Assembly: GCF_039511225.1 (NCBI RefSeq)
Contig: NZ_CP154261.1
Coordinates: 2,604,001-2,668,000, forward strand
Direction: 5' to 3'
DNA: 64,000 nt
Source of the DNA: Sphingobacterium multivorum
GTDB lineage: Bacteria > Bacteroidota > Bacteroidia > Sphingobacteriales > Sphingobacteriaceae
Below, piece after piece: positions 1 through 8,431 of this stretch. The notes under the pieces are model-generated. The model made no database searches, was not told where the DNA came from, and saw only the letters and a program-made list of their open reading frames with translations. Within the stretch, counting starts at the first letter, position 1. Each line of letters starts with the position of its first letter. The position numbers and the translations under genes are program-made.

Positions 1-2
1 GT

Positions 3-119
3 TCCAGTGACAATGAATCACCAAGGGACAAAGTCCTGGATATTGGTACCGGAGCAGGTAAAATCTGCCGTGTTTGCGGGCATGTGATTATTGTCTCAAT
101 CTTTGGCGGAAGATGGATT
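3..119 (+). other. Left-edge stretch, possible methyltransferase remnant
   Basis: No complete gene lies here. One plus-strand frame, open from the window edge, contains VLDIGTGAGK, which looks like the glycine-rich motif I of SAM-dependent methyltransferases. The following residues do not continue such a fold. It may be a truncated or frameshifted gene, or chance. Confidence 0.2.
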
Positions 120-148
120 AAGCCCAGCAACTTATTCGTGCTGGGCTT
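120..148. terminator. Hairpin terminator after FISUMP lipoprotein gene
   Basis: A perfect 10-bp inverted repeat (AAGCCCAGCA / TGCTGGGCTT) with a 9-nt loop ends 11 nt beyond the stop codon of the minus-strand lipoprotein gene. No long T-run follows on either strand. Confidence 0.65.
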
Positions 149-158
149 CGTACTGCTG

Positions 159-1949
159 TTATTTTCTTACACAGCGGACATTAAATCCATAATTGCCACC
201 ATAAGCCCGCAATGCTTTTGTCTGATAGCGTATAGAATAATAAAAAGGCTTTTGGTAATCTACCGTTGCATCATCTACCATGCAGACCGCATTGCTGCGG
301 CTTCCTGTACTTGACCAGTAACCCATCGATACCTGTTGTGTAAACGGTCGGTTGATGTGTGAGTCTATGCTTTTTCTTGTGGCATTGATCGTGCCGTCCA
401 GGCGGTAACCATTGAAGGTGAAGATCAGCTTATCACTATATCCCGAAAAATCGCCCTGACCTTTCGGAGAACCACTGTCAACATTGATGCTCTGGTTCAC
501 AACAGCATACCACTGGTAAGTATCTGCGGTACGTATGGAGCCACCCTGGTTGGGTAGACCGTAATATTCGTAGCTGCTTGTATTGACCACGCTTGTCAGC
601 TCACTTTGGGTAGGCATACGCCAGGTATTTGCGGGATATACCAGCACACAGGGGTCTCCACTGCCCGCGATACCTGCTGGTGTCGTCGCTTTCCAATTCC
701 AATATTCTGATTGAGAATTGCCATCATAGGGCGGGATTCCAGCGTCGGCTTTGAAACGGTATTTGTCGATCTGACCGGAACTGCCATCGTACCATAGATC
801 ACTTCTCGCCCAGGAGATGCCATTGACTTTAATTGCCGATTCGATCAATCGGGTGCTCAGCTCATATTGATCGCCTGCTCCAGGGTTGAACGATGGGTTG
901 TTTAAGGGCAAATAGGTTGACGTAGTGCCATATTTCCGGGTAGATAATGTTGTCGTTGCTGGGGGATATAAAATCTCATGGTCCAGCTTGATCGAAAAGA
1001 TCGGCTGTATCGTTAAATTCTTGGCGACGATCTGTGTACCGGTTGGGAGGATGGTGTAAATAGAAACCGTCTTTACCAGATGACCGGTCACTGCAGGGTC
1101 CTTATCTGCAATATTGGCCGCAGTATATGGGGCATCAACGGTTTTCAGGGTGCCGAATTGGCCCGTCAGCAGATCGAAATCTGCGGCGTTGACCAGGCTC
1201 TTGAACTGTGCTCCCGTGCCGGTGCCGATCAGAAGTGATTCAAAGGACTGAATGCCGCCAAATATTCCCCTGGTATCGATATTGACATCAAAACGGACTG
1301 TTTTATGATCAAATACGATTTCCAGTAGATTTTCCCCAGCTTGGGTATCCAGTGTGCCCGATGCATACAGCACATCTTTGTTGGCTATATCCGCAGCTGC
1401 AATTTTTCCCTTGTTCAGGTCGGGTACTGTACTTGCGTTGATCGAAAACGCTACCCACTTATAGCGCATGCCTATTTCGACAGGAATTTCGGGGTTTTTA
1501 CCCACCGTGGCAACGACATTGTGCAGCAGGTTTGTGCCGTCCTGGTTGAAGATCAATAACCGATAGCTGGTTGTATCCGGCAAAGCGGAAGCCGTCGTGT
1601 TTGTGGCTGCTTTTTTTGCAGAAGCCAGCAGGTTTTGTTTTACAAACGGGCCTTTTGAGGAGACTAGGGCATCAAAGCCATTGGCTTCAATGAACGTTTC
1701 ATCCAACGGCCGATCAGCCACATGGTTTGCAAGGGCGGCCTTTGCCGTCAGGCTATTGACTTCCGATGTTGTTCTCGGGCTACTACCCTTAACGCTTACC
1801 TTTAAGACATCGCCATGTGTTTGTTCGGGTGCTAAATCTTCCTGGTTTGATTTACAGGAGTTCATCGCGATGAATATCGTACCGAATACGGCCCAAAAAA
1901 GGAAAGGGCGAATGTGTTGTCTGAGTTGTTTCATGTTAAATCGTGTCAT
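159..1949 (-). CDS. FISUMP / fimbrillin-like lipoprotein
   Basis: This is a 596-aa surface lipoprotein. The N-terminus has a signal peptide ending in a lipobox (AMNSC, Cys near residue 32), so the mature protein should be acylated. The middle (about 120-330) resembles fimbrillin-like beta domains. The C-terminal third (about 370-596) has the style of FISUMP domains, ending in FNVRCVRK. A downstream in-frame ATG (residue 6) could also be the start. It lies 8 bp downstream of a 66-aa peptide gene, and the pair is repeated at 8432-10217. In Bacteroidota such proteins are usually adhesin or pilus components exported to the outer surface. The actual partner or ligand cannot be read from sequence. 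Confidence 0.8.
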   Translation of the reverse strand: MTRFNMKQLRQHIRPFLFWAVFGTIFIAMNSCKSNQEDLAPEQTHGDVLKVSVKGSSPRTTSEVNSLTAKAALANHVADRPLDETFIEANGFDALVSSKGPFVKQNLLASAKKAATNTTASALPDTTSYRLLIFNQDGTNLLHNVVATVGKNPEIPVEIGMRYKWVAFSINASTVPDLNKGKIAAADIANKDVLYASGTLDTQAGENLLEIVFDHKTVRFDVNIDTRGIFGGIQSFESLLIGTGTGAQFKSLVNAADFDLLTGQFGTLKTVDAPYTAANIADKDPAVTGHLVKTVSIYTILPTGTQIVAKNLTIQPIFSIKLDHEILYPPATTTLSTRKYGTTSTYLPLNNPSFNPGAGDQYELSTRLIESAIKVNGISWARSDLWYDGSSGQIDKYRFKADAGIPPYDGNSQSEYWNWKATTPAGIAGSGDPCVLVYPANTWRMPTQSELTSVVNTSSYEYYGLPNQGGSIRTADTYQWYAVVNQSINVDSGSPKGQGDFSGYSDKLIFTFNGYRLDGTINATRKSIDSHINRPFTQQVSMGYWSSTGSRSNAVCMVDDATVDYQKPFYYSIRYQTKALRAYGGNYGFNVRCVRK

Positions 1950-1957
1950 TGGATACC

Positions 1958-2158
1958 TTAAAAATCAAAGTCGTTTGAACCACCACCGATATCGCCCTTA
2001 TTGGACCAATCATTTGCACCTGGAGAATCTGGTGTAGTAGGGTCTCCGGGGCGCATGGTGGCTCCAGAACCGGCAGCGATGCCTTCTTCCATTTCAATAA
2101 TTGTCACATCGAGCATGGGGGTGATGTACACCTTTTTTGAGTTTTTTTTATTTTCCAT
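1958..2158 (-). CDS. Small peptide paired with FISUMP lipoprotein
   Basis: This 66-aa protein has no obvious signal peptide. It contains a KVYITP segment (residues 9-14) followed by IIEMEEGIAAGS (residues 20-31) and an acidic, Gly/Asp-rich C-terminus. The peptide at 10038-10217 shares the pattern YI(T/S)P...I.ME.GIAAGS and the same position directly upstream of a FISUMP lipoprotein, which supports it as a real gene. The 8-bp spacing implies one transcript with the lipoprotein. The function is unknown; it could be a co-secreted peptide, an assembly factor or a precursor. Confidence 0.75.
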   Translation of the reverse strand: MENKKNSKKVYITPMLDVTIIEMEEGIAAGSGATMRPGDPTTPDSPGANDWSNKGDIGGGSNDFDF

Positions 2159-2365
2159 CGTATTTCATTGTGGCTTTACTTACTTGGTCTGATCTGTAGG
2201 ATGCTAAAGTGAATTGGATCGGATTATTCTGTGCAAATGTTTGCTATTCAATTCGTTGTACCGTGAAGATGTGCCTATTTTTTACAGCCACAAATGTCGA
2301 AAGATAACCTGGACTTATTTATGCACAAAAATGAAGAAGTTTGGTACAATTTATCTATTTCCGCA

Positions 2366-2629
2366 TCAATTGACAATGCTGTGTGCAGTCGGGCATATAC
2401 TTTTTGTAACCTGTTCGCACCAAATGCACTTGGAAAAAAGAAAGCCGAAGAATCTGATAAGAGCTGATGCCGCGCTTGCAACACCGACACGATGATTGGC
2501 CAATAACTGCCTGTCCATGGAAACGATTGAATTGACCTTTAGCGGCTGATAACCCCTGATGATCAGCGCCGATTTTTGGGGGGTAAGCAAGTGGTCTTTC
2601 ACTTGGTGACGGGTAGGCTTTGAACTCAT
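2366..2629 (-). pseudogene. Isochorismatase-family hydrolase remnant
   Basis: The first ~54 codons (2629 down to about 2468) read like the N-terminus of the Bacteroidota isochorismatase/cysteine-hydrolase family: TRHQ.KDHLLTPQ, then ALII.GYQP, then VNSIVSMDRQLL. In intact relatives the ALII(I/V)DYQP strand carries the catalytic Asp. Here that position reads RG, and after about residue 54 the frame loses all similarity. The usual length is about 200 aa, so this is a truncated, inactivated relic. It sits divergently from a Crp/Fnr regulator. Family recognition is from memory of conserved motifs, not from a search. Confidence 0.55.
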
Positions 2630-2979
2630 AATGCTTTTATTTAATGATTGTTGTATTCTCCAGTGGGCGTTTTTTTTTGTTTAATAATTCTAACCTAAAG
2701 GTAGGGATCTGACGGGCGACAAGACTTAATGCAGGTCAAGAAATGCAATTGATAACAAGAAATTGGAATTCCCTTGGTTGGGGCAGTAGAAGTTTCCGTT
2801 AGCAACAAACACACAGAAATTATGATTTTGTAAAGTGATTGAATAAATTGGAAAACCCATAGAATGCGAATAATCTGTTTATTTGTATATTCCATCTGCT
2901 ATTCCATCTGCGGGTGGTGACAATAGTGCAATTTAAACGGATATAATCTGTCACAGGAATAAGGATTAACGACTTACCA

Positions 2980-3567
2980 ATGATTAATTTGCTTATTGAA
3001 AATATCGTCAAGTACGTGGAACTGGAACCTGAAGAAAAGAGAAAGATAGCAGCAGTGGTCTCGCTGAAGAAAGTGAAACGGAGGGAAATGCTCCTACAGG
3101 TTGGAGAAGTTCAAAAATCGATCATTTTTGTGGTGAAAGGCTGCCTGCGCAGTTATGCTTTGGATCATAAGGGATTTGAACACGTACTGCAATTTGCACC
3201 AAACAACTTTTGGATAGGTGATCTAACCAGCTTGAAGCTGAAGCACCCGAGCATTCTTTACATCGATGCGATATTTGAAAGTGAGATCCTGGTAATTTCC
3301 CATACAGACTTTGAAGCACTTTACCATGCCGTTCCAAAGCTGGAACGTTGTTTTCGAATATTATATGAAAGATCCATCGCAGCATCGCAGCGCCGGATTG
3401 TTGAAAGGCAAACGCTGCCGGCATTTGAACGGTATCTTTGCTTTCTAAACAGATTTCCCGATTTATGCCACATATTGCCCAAGCGGATGATCGCATCTTA
3501 CATCGGTGTTACACCTGAGTTTTTCAGCCGACTGGTGCATTTATCGTTTAAGCATAAAAAAGAATAA
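2980..3567 (+). CDS. Crp/Fnr-family transcriptional regulator
   Basis: This 195-aa protein has a cyclic-nucleotide-binding-like beta barrel (about residues 15-120, including the GEVQKSIIFVVKGCLRSYA segment). A C-terminal helix-turn-helix carries the family phrase RMIASYIGVTPEFFSRL near residues 167-185. The usual glycine- and arginine-rich cNMP pocket is not obvious, as is common for Bacteroidota members. The last residues (VHLSFKHKKE) differ from the usual RKK-type ending of the recognition region, so DNA specificity may be altered. The gene is divergent from the isochorismatase relic at 2366-2629, its probable former target. Confidence 0.85.
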   Translation: MINLLIENIVKYVELEPEEKRKIAAVVSLKKVKRREMLLQVGEVQKSIIFVVKGCLRSYALDHKGFEHVLQFAPNNFWIGDLTSLKLKHPSILYIDAIFESEILVISHTDFEALYHAVPKLERCFRILYERSIAASQRRIVERQTLPAFERYLCFLNRFPDLCHILPKRMIASYIGVTPEFFSRLVHLSFKHKKE

Positions 3568-3874
3568 CATCTGGTCTTTTTATAGCTGGTACAGGACAGT
3601 CGGTAGAAAAATCCGCATTTTTGGATAAGCTTCGCTTTGGAAGGTGAAGCTGGCCGCTGTTTTTACCGAAAGTTGCGGGATTTATTGGAGAAGTTGCTGT
3701 AATTATTACTTTTTCGAAATTTACTGACAGGGATTGTAAATTGCGGCGTATTGCCGTTGTGTCCATGCGAGATTGGTGGTCGCGTCGTCATGGCTGTACG
3801 GGTTGATGCAAAATGCTTACACGTTGCTAAAAAGTATTTTTCGGTCGTCCATTCGATAGTGAAAATGTTTACAA
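3568..3874. other. Intergenic, nothing recognised
   Basis: The stretch lies between the Crp/Fnr gene and the first AraC gene. Minus-strand open frames here have no recognisable protein features. No strong hairpin or clear operator was found. Confidence 0.5.
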
Positions 3875-4723
3875 ATGAATAGAACAAGATGTTTGGAGCG
3901 TAACTTTGAAGAATACCAAAATAAGCTGGATTCAAATAACGAGGTGTTGTACTATCCGCTGATCGGCAAGTCGGACACAACAGAAATATGCCGGCATGAT
4001 TTTTTTCTGCTCTTGCTGGTTGAAAGTGGCACAGGAATCCATACAATTGATTTTATCGATCATCAGATAAGACCGGGGCAGTTGCATCTCGTCCTTCCCG
4101 CCCAGCTGCATCTGCTTGAAATCAGCAAGGATGCTGTGGTACATCAGTTCCTGATCGCTACAGAAATATTTAAAATATTTGCTGGGTCTTTCCGTTTTGG
4201 AATGGCGGTTTATCGCAAAAGCCCGGTATTTGATCTGAATGAGGAGGAGTTTTTAAGTCTGTCGAACGAATTTTTAGGTATCCGTCGAGATATTGAAAAC
4301 AAGGAAATGTTTAGGAAGCTCGTTGTTGCCCGGTTATTTGTCATAGGCTATTATGTGAGTCAGATGGCTGCTCAATTGGTGGAGGATAAGACCGTATACA
4401 AAGGTCACCCGCTACTATTTGAATTCTTGGCACTTATAGATAAATATTATACGAGTCATCGAATGGTTGCTTTCTACGCAGAGAAATTGAAGGTGACCCC
4501 CAATTACCTGAATGTACTGTGTAAAAAAGATTTTTATTGTAAAGCAACTGAGCTTGTCGACGACAGGGTTTTATTGGAAGCGCAAAGATTGTTGATAGCC
4601 GGGGTTTCTATTAAAGAAACGGCTTTTGAGCTCAATTTTTCCGATGTGTCTTATTTTTCAAGATATTTTAAACTTCGGACAGCACAAACGCCCAAAAGTT
4701 TTCGGGACATGTACTTGCTATAG
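3875..4723 (+). CDS. AraC-family transcriptional regulator (paralogue 1)
   Basis: This 282-aa protein has an N-terminal cupin-like sensing domain (about 1-170), with the segment GTGIHTIDF followed by a PGQLHLVLPAQLHLLEI strand pair. A C-terminal AraC DNA-binding domain covers about 185-280, with VAFYAEKLKVTPNYLNVLCKK as the first HTH and IKETAFELNFSDVSYFSRYFK as the second. It shares this layout with the proteins at 5343 and 37767. The effector is unknown. It is monocistronic, with hairpins just downstream. Confidence 0.88.
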   Translation: MNRTRCLERNFEEYQNKLDSNNEVLYYPLIGKSDTTEICRHDFFLLLLVESGTGIHTIDFIDHQIRPGQLHLVLPAQLHLLEISKDAVVHQFLIATEIFKIFAGSFRFGMAVYRKSPVFDLNEEEFLSLSNEFLGIRRDIENKEMFRKLVVARLFVIGYYVSQMAAQLVEDKTVYKGHPLLFEFLALIDKYYTSHRMVAFYAEKLKVTPNYLNVLCKKDFYCKATELVDDRVLLEAQRLLIAGVSIKETAFELNFSDVSYFSRYFKLRTAQTPKSFRDMYLL

Positions 4724-4744
4724 CTTCACAATTTACCTATCGGG

Positions 4745-4768
4745 GGCCACAAGGATTTCTATGTGGCC
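4745..4768. terminator. Hairpin downstream of AraC gene
   Basis: GGCCAC and GTGGCC pair across a 12-nt loop, followed on the plus strand by a T-rich run. It lies 21 nt after the AraC stop codon. Confidence 0.55.
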
Positions 4769-4787
4769 ATTTTTATGCTTTTTTTTT

Positions 4788-4815
4788 AAGAGCGCTCAGA
4801 GAAATGAGCGCTCTT
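4788..4815. terminator. Second hairpin, 11-bp stem
   Basis: AAGAGCGCTCA and TGAGCGCTCTT form a perfect 11-bp stem with a 6-nt loop. A T-run precedes it on the plus strand, so it could act with the hairpin at 4745 or as a terminator for minus-strand transcripts. Confidence 0.5.
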
Positions 4816-5342
4816 CTGCTTATGAAAAACAGCTGGGCAAATCGGGGCGATTTCCAGCGGACCTTAATACAAAGTTCCTGTTTCGGAATGATAAATTCCT
4901 GGTTCAACATAATAAATTGTTTTATTAAATTATCCAATCGCTTTATATAATTATAACTAAATCAATCGCTGAAATTTACTTCTTCGTTTCGTTATAGAGC
5001 CGAATAAGAGCTTGTGATTGAACGGCGCTGTCGCTGCAAAGTCAGCTTTCTCGTTCAGTTAGTTATGCTTAACTCGTAAGAAATAAGGTGTTTGTCGTGT
5101 TTGTTGCAGTAGTTATGCCTTTTTTTAATGGGAGTCTTTTAAAGCAGGTACCGCAGGTTTTAACGAATACCATCGGATCGGCAGGGGCTTGAATTGGCCC
5201 TTTTGTAACATTCCTGCTATTGAGAAAAACTGGAATTTACTTTTATTTTTACCCTATCCAATTTTATATCAACATATAAAAGCGTTGCGTGTCAAATGGA
5301 AGCTGCTATGTTGACTGAATGGGTTTTTAGCTATAGTATGCA
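4816..5342. other. AT-rich intergenic region
   Basis: Apart from the hairpins before it, I see no coding potential or repeat here. It should hold the promoter of the AraC gene at 5343, but no clear TAnnTTTG box was identified. Confidence 0.4.
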
Positions 5343-6200
5343 ATGAAAAAGAAAAAATACAAGACGGAATTATTTAAGGATTTTCAACAAAAGCAGGGAC
5401 TTCCCGGTGATATTATCTGTTATGAAATTGACCAGCCTCTTTATCAGGCTATACCTAGAGGGCTGGATTTCTTTTCATTTATGCTGTTCGAACATGGGAG
5501 TGGTACGCATACCATCGATTTTGTGGAATACCCGATTTATGACCGTCAGATCCATTTGATTTTTCCTGGTCAGGTTCATACCTGGCGTATTGAGGGCAAC
5601 GTGAAGCTGCACCTCATTTTTGTTGCGGGGGCGACTTTCAGCATCATGGAGGATTACCTGGTCTATCCCGTGGAATATTATATGAAAAATCCCACGCTGA
5701 GCCTTTGCACCGAGAATTTTGAGGCGATTCTCAGTGAGTTCAATGGCATTAAAAGAGAGCTAAGAAATGAACATTGGCTTTCGGAAATCATATTCTCTAA
5801 ATTCCGCGTAATTAGCCTGATGGTCAATCGGGAGATGCTGGGCAGAATCGATCGCGGAAGCTATGGGAAGCCAGAGGCGCTATTTACCCGATTTTCGATA
5901 TTGATTATTGAATATTGCAGAGAGAACAGAAAGGTTAGTTTCTATGCAGAAAAATTGGGAATCTCGGCAAACTACTTAAATATACTCTGCAAAAAGCATC
6001 TCAATATGACGGCGAATTCTTTTATTGCCAAAGAAGTCCTGAACGAAGCCAAACATGAGCTTATCATTTCTAAAAAATCCATCAAGGAAATTGCTTTAGA
6101 ACTGAAATTTAACGATATCGCTGGTTTTTCAAATTACTTTAAAAGACATGCGGGTATTTCGCCCAGACAATTTATAATTGACCAAAGAAGAGTGGACTAG
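5343..6200 (+). CDS. AraC-family transcriptional regulator (paralogue 2)
   Basis: This 285-aa regulator has the same plan as the neighbours at 3875 and 37767. The N-terminal cupin-like half has GSGTHTIDFVEYPI and IHLIFPGQVHTW. The C-terminal AraC domain (about 190-285) has VSFYAEKLGISANYLNILCKKHL and IKEIALELKFNDIAGFSNYFKRHAG in its two HTH motifs. Its 3' end overlaps the convergent 78-aa gene at 6172 by 29 bp. The ligand and targets are unknown. Confidence 0.88.
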   Translation: MKKKKYKTELFKDFQQKQGLPGDIICYEIDQPLYQAIPRGLDFFSFMLFEHGSGTHTIDFVEYPIYDRQIHLIFPGQVHTWRIEGNVKLHLIFVAGATFSIMEDYLVYPVEYYMKNPTLSLCTENFEAILSEFNGIKRELRNEHWLSEIIFSKFRVISLMVNREMLGRIDRGSYGKPEALFTRFSILIIEYCRENRKVSFYAEKLGISANYLNILCKKHLNMTANSFIAKEVLNEAKHELIISKKSIKEIALELKFNDIAGFSNYFKRHAGISPRQFIIDQRRVD

Positions 6201-6408
6201 CATTATATTCCACTTCTGGGTAGGATTTGAGCTTATTGGAAACCGGTATTCGCCAAGTGCTCTGTGAACGATCGAGAAATACATAGACTTCAATAGTAAT
6301 ATTCTTTCCGTTTCGGAAAATAGCTGTTTTCTTGAAATCGGGAAATTGCTGGGCGCCGGCGTGAAAAATAACCAGCATAGTCAATTGGATGAGGATTGTT
6401 CTTAACAT
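6172..6408 (-). CDS. Small secreted protein, unknown
   Basis: This 78-aa protein starts with a typical signal peptide (LIQLTMLVIFHAGAQQ, cleavage near residue 20). The mature part is about 58 residues (KKTAIFRNGKNITIEVYVFL...) and has no recognised domain. It follows the TPR-AraC gene by 12 bp on the same strand, so it is probably cotranscribed. The 3' end overlaps the convergent AraC gene by 29 bp. That overlap and the short length make the annotation moderate. Confidence 0.5.
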   Translation of the reverse strand: MLRTILIQLTMLVIFHAGAQQFPDFKKTAIFRNGKNITIEVYVFLDRSQSTWRIPVSNKLKSYPEVEYNASPLFFGQL

Positions 6409-6420
6409 ATACTTAGCTGA

Positions 6421-8052
6421 TTAATCGTCGGAACCTGTTTTTAGCTGACTGATAAAATAGGAGGGGGTAACACCACGTTCTTTCTTAAAAGCGATGACAA
6501 AAACCTGCGGTGAGGCATAGCCACATTTTTCTGCCAGATAGCTAATTTTGTATGCCCGATACTCGGGTTCATTGTATAATTTTTGGACTATGAAGTTTAT
6601 TTTTAGACTATTAATGTAGCTGTTGAAGTTCTGCGCCCTATGATTTTTGATCACCTCAGATAGATACTTAGGGTTTGTGCCCAGCAAGTTGGAAAGTGAA
6701 GTTAGAGTCATTTCTTTTCGGAGGAATTTCTCTGTTCGCTCAAAAGTTTCAAGCTTCTTGAGCAATTTTTTTTGTGCATTTTCGGAAATAATGATTTTTT
6801 TCAAGCTCCCGGCTTTTTCTTCGTTAGTAGCTTCGTATGATCTTTCTTGGGGTATCTGGAGTCCTTCAATGAGTTGATCATAATTTTTGCGATAACGACG
6901 CTGCTTTTTTGTTGTGTAATAGGAAACTCCTGTCACTGCACTTAGGCTAAACAATATGGCGATAGCGACAATCGCCATATTGCGATTCGAATAAGTTGTT
7001 TTTGTCTTTTCTTTTAATTCGACAATTTTCTTTCTGGACAGATCGATGGCATTCTTTTTTTGAGCTTTCGTTAGGCTATCGCTTAGGATGGTATATAAGC
7101 GTAGATATTTAAGTTCTTCCGCGCTGTTTCCCAGTGCTTTATAAGCGTCTTTCAATTCGCTATAGGCATCTAGCCGTTCTTCAGGTTTATTCTTTATTTT
7201 TTCATGTTGTAGTACCTTTTTGGAAAATTCAATACATTTATTGTAATCGCCTTTTGTCAGATAAAATGCGCTCACAGATTCGTATACTTCAATATCACAG
7301 AGTTTGAAATATTGTGGATGTGTATTCGAAAATTGCAGGGCATTCTGGAAATACGTTTCTGCTAGGTTCAATTTTGGTGGATTGCACTTATACGTATAAG
7401 TTATTCCCATATTCATCAATTGGAAGATACGCAAGTAGTAATACCTGATTTTTTGATATTCGGATAGATCATTTGTAGGAATTGACTCGACAAATTCCAG
7501 ACTCTTTTTGGTATAATAAAGTACAGAATCATTGCTGTCCTGATGCGAGAAAACTCCAGCGAGAAGCATATTTTTATTGGAAAGATAAAGGTTGCGGTCT
7601 ACTTTGTTTTTTATTTTGTCCCTGAATGTTGCTGATTTTAGCATTTCTTTTGCTTCAGAATAGAACCCCAATCCCATAGTTGCTGCTACGCGATTGACGT
7701 GAATCAAACTTAAAGCGTACTCATTTGCCTGTTTATGTGCTAACTGCTCTGCTTCATTACCGTAATTTTCAGATAAGACATAATCACCCTGTCTTAACGC
7801 ATTCCGTTGAAGAAGAATTAGTCCGCGAAGCACACCTGCTTCAAAATTAAATTGCTTTGCAGCATGAAGGATGCGCTTGATCTTATCGCCGCTTGTTATT
7901 TGGCCAATATCATTATATTCCAGACTGTCATATTGCATCAAGAGATCTTTTTCCCTTTTTAAAGTACTTGCAAATTGCGCATTACAGAAGAATGGAATAA
8001 AGAAAGATAATAGATATGTCCACACAGTTCTACCCATCATATGATCCATCAT
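6421..8052 (-). CDS. TPR / AraC-type hybrid membrane regulator
   Basis: This 543-aa protein has a signal peptide-like N-terminus (to about residue 26, FFCNAQ) and a helical TPR-like region to about residue 350. One membrane segment follows near 360-382 (NMAIVAIAILFSLSAVTGVSYY), then a cytoplasmic C-terminus ending in an AraC HTH pair (about 440-543: LTSLSNLLGTNPKYLSEVIK, then ISYLAEKCGYASPQVFVIAFKK). This family occurs widely in Bacteroidota as one-component regulators with periplasmic TPRs. The signal is unknown. The neighbouring 78-aa secreted protein is a possible partner. There are two early Met codons; the first was kept. Confidence 0.82.
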   Translation of the reverse strand: MMDHMMGRTVWTYLLSFFIPFFCNAQFASTLKREKDLLMQYDSLEYNDIGQITSGDKIKRILHAAKQFNFEAGVLRGLILLQRNALRQGDYVLSENYGNEAEQLAHKQANEYALSLIHVNRVAATMGLGFYSEAKEMLKSATFRDKIKNKVDRNLYLSNKNMLLAGVFSHQDSNDSVLYYTKKSLEFVESIPTNDLSEYQKIRYYYLRIFQLMNMGITYTYKCNPPKLNLAETYFQNALQFSNTHPQYFKLCDIEVYESVSAFYLTKGDYNKCIEFSKKVLQHEKIKNKPEERLDAYSELKDAYKALGNSAEELKYLRLYTILSDSLTKAQKKNAIDLSRKKIVELKEKTKTTYSNRNMAIVAIAILFSLSAVTGVSYYTTKKQRRYRKNYDQLIEGLQIPQERSYEATNEEKAGSLKKIIISENAQKKLLKKLETFERTEKFLRKEMTLTSLSNLLGTNPKYLSEVIKNHRAQNFNSYINSLKINFIVQKLYNEPEYRAYKISYLAEKCGYASPQVFVIAFKKERGVTPSYFISQLKTGSDD

Positions 8053-8431
8053 TTGGTATTATAATTACTAATTCTTCAATAAAAACTCGAGAGCAATTGA
8101 TCCTAATCGGTTGAGGTCAAGCTAATGGCTGAGCTATTTGTTTTTCAATACTATAATTTACGAATAAAATCCAGTATTTCGTTCGAATCAGGCTTTTTTT
8201 ATTCGGTATGAATTGCATTATATGTTGTCCCTTAAAAAGAGCATTGGTATGGCTTTTACTGGTGTGATCCAGCAGTATGAAAATTGAAAAAAGGCGCAAT
8301 TAACTTGCGCCTTTAATGGACTCTCAAATAATATAGGTTGATTTTGGTATATGCCTCTTCCCATTAAATTTAAACAAGAACGCATTACTGTTATAAATTA
8401 GAGACATACGCTATTGAAATGCAAACTAAAT
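8053..8431. other. Intergenic with one strong terminator
   Basis: Apart from the hairpin at 8290-8314 I see no gene here. The part next to 8052 should carry the promoter of the TPR-AraC gene. Confidence 0.4.
8290..8314 (-). terminator. Intrinsic terminator of FISUMP gene
   Basis: AAAGGCGCAA and TTGCGCCTTT form a perfect 10-bp stem with a 5-nt loop. Reading the minus strand, the stem runs into a T-rich tail, the classical intrinsic arrangement. It lies about 118 nt past the stop codon of the gene at 8432-10018. Confidence 0.8.

Noticed and set aside
1-90. A plus-strand frame open at the left edge and ending at 90, considered as the end of a gene
   Set aside because: The 29 visible codons show no recognisable motif, and another frame shows the methyltransferase-like motif, so neither could be confirmed.
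3663-4046. 127-aa minus-strand open frame over the start of the AraC gene
   Set aside because: It lies antisense to the AraC N-terminus, has no domain or signal features and an unusual composition.
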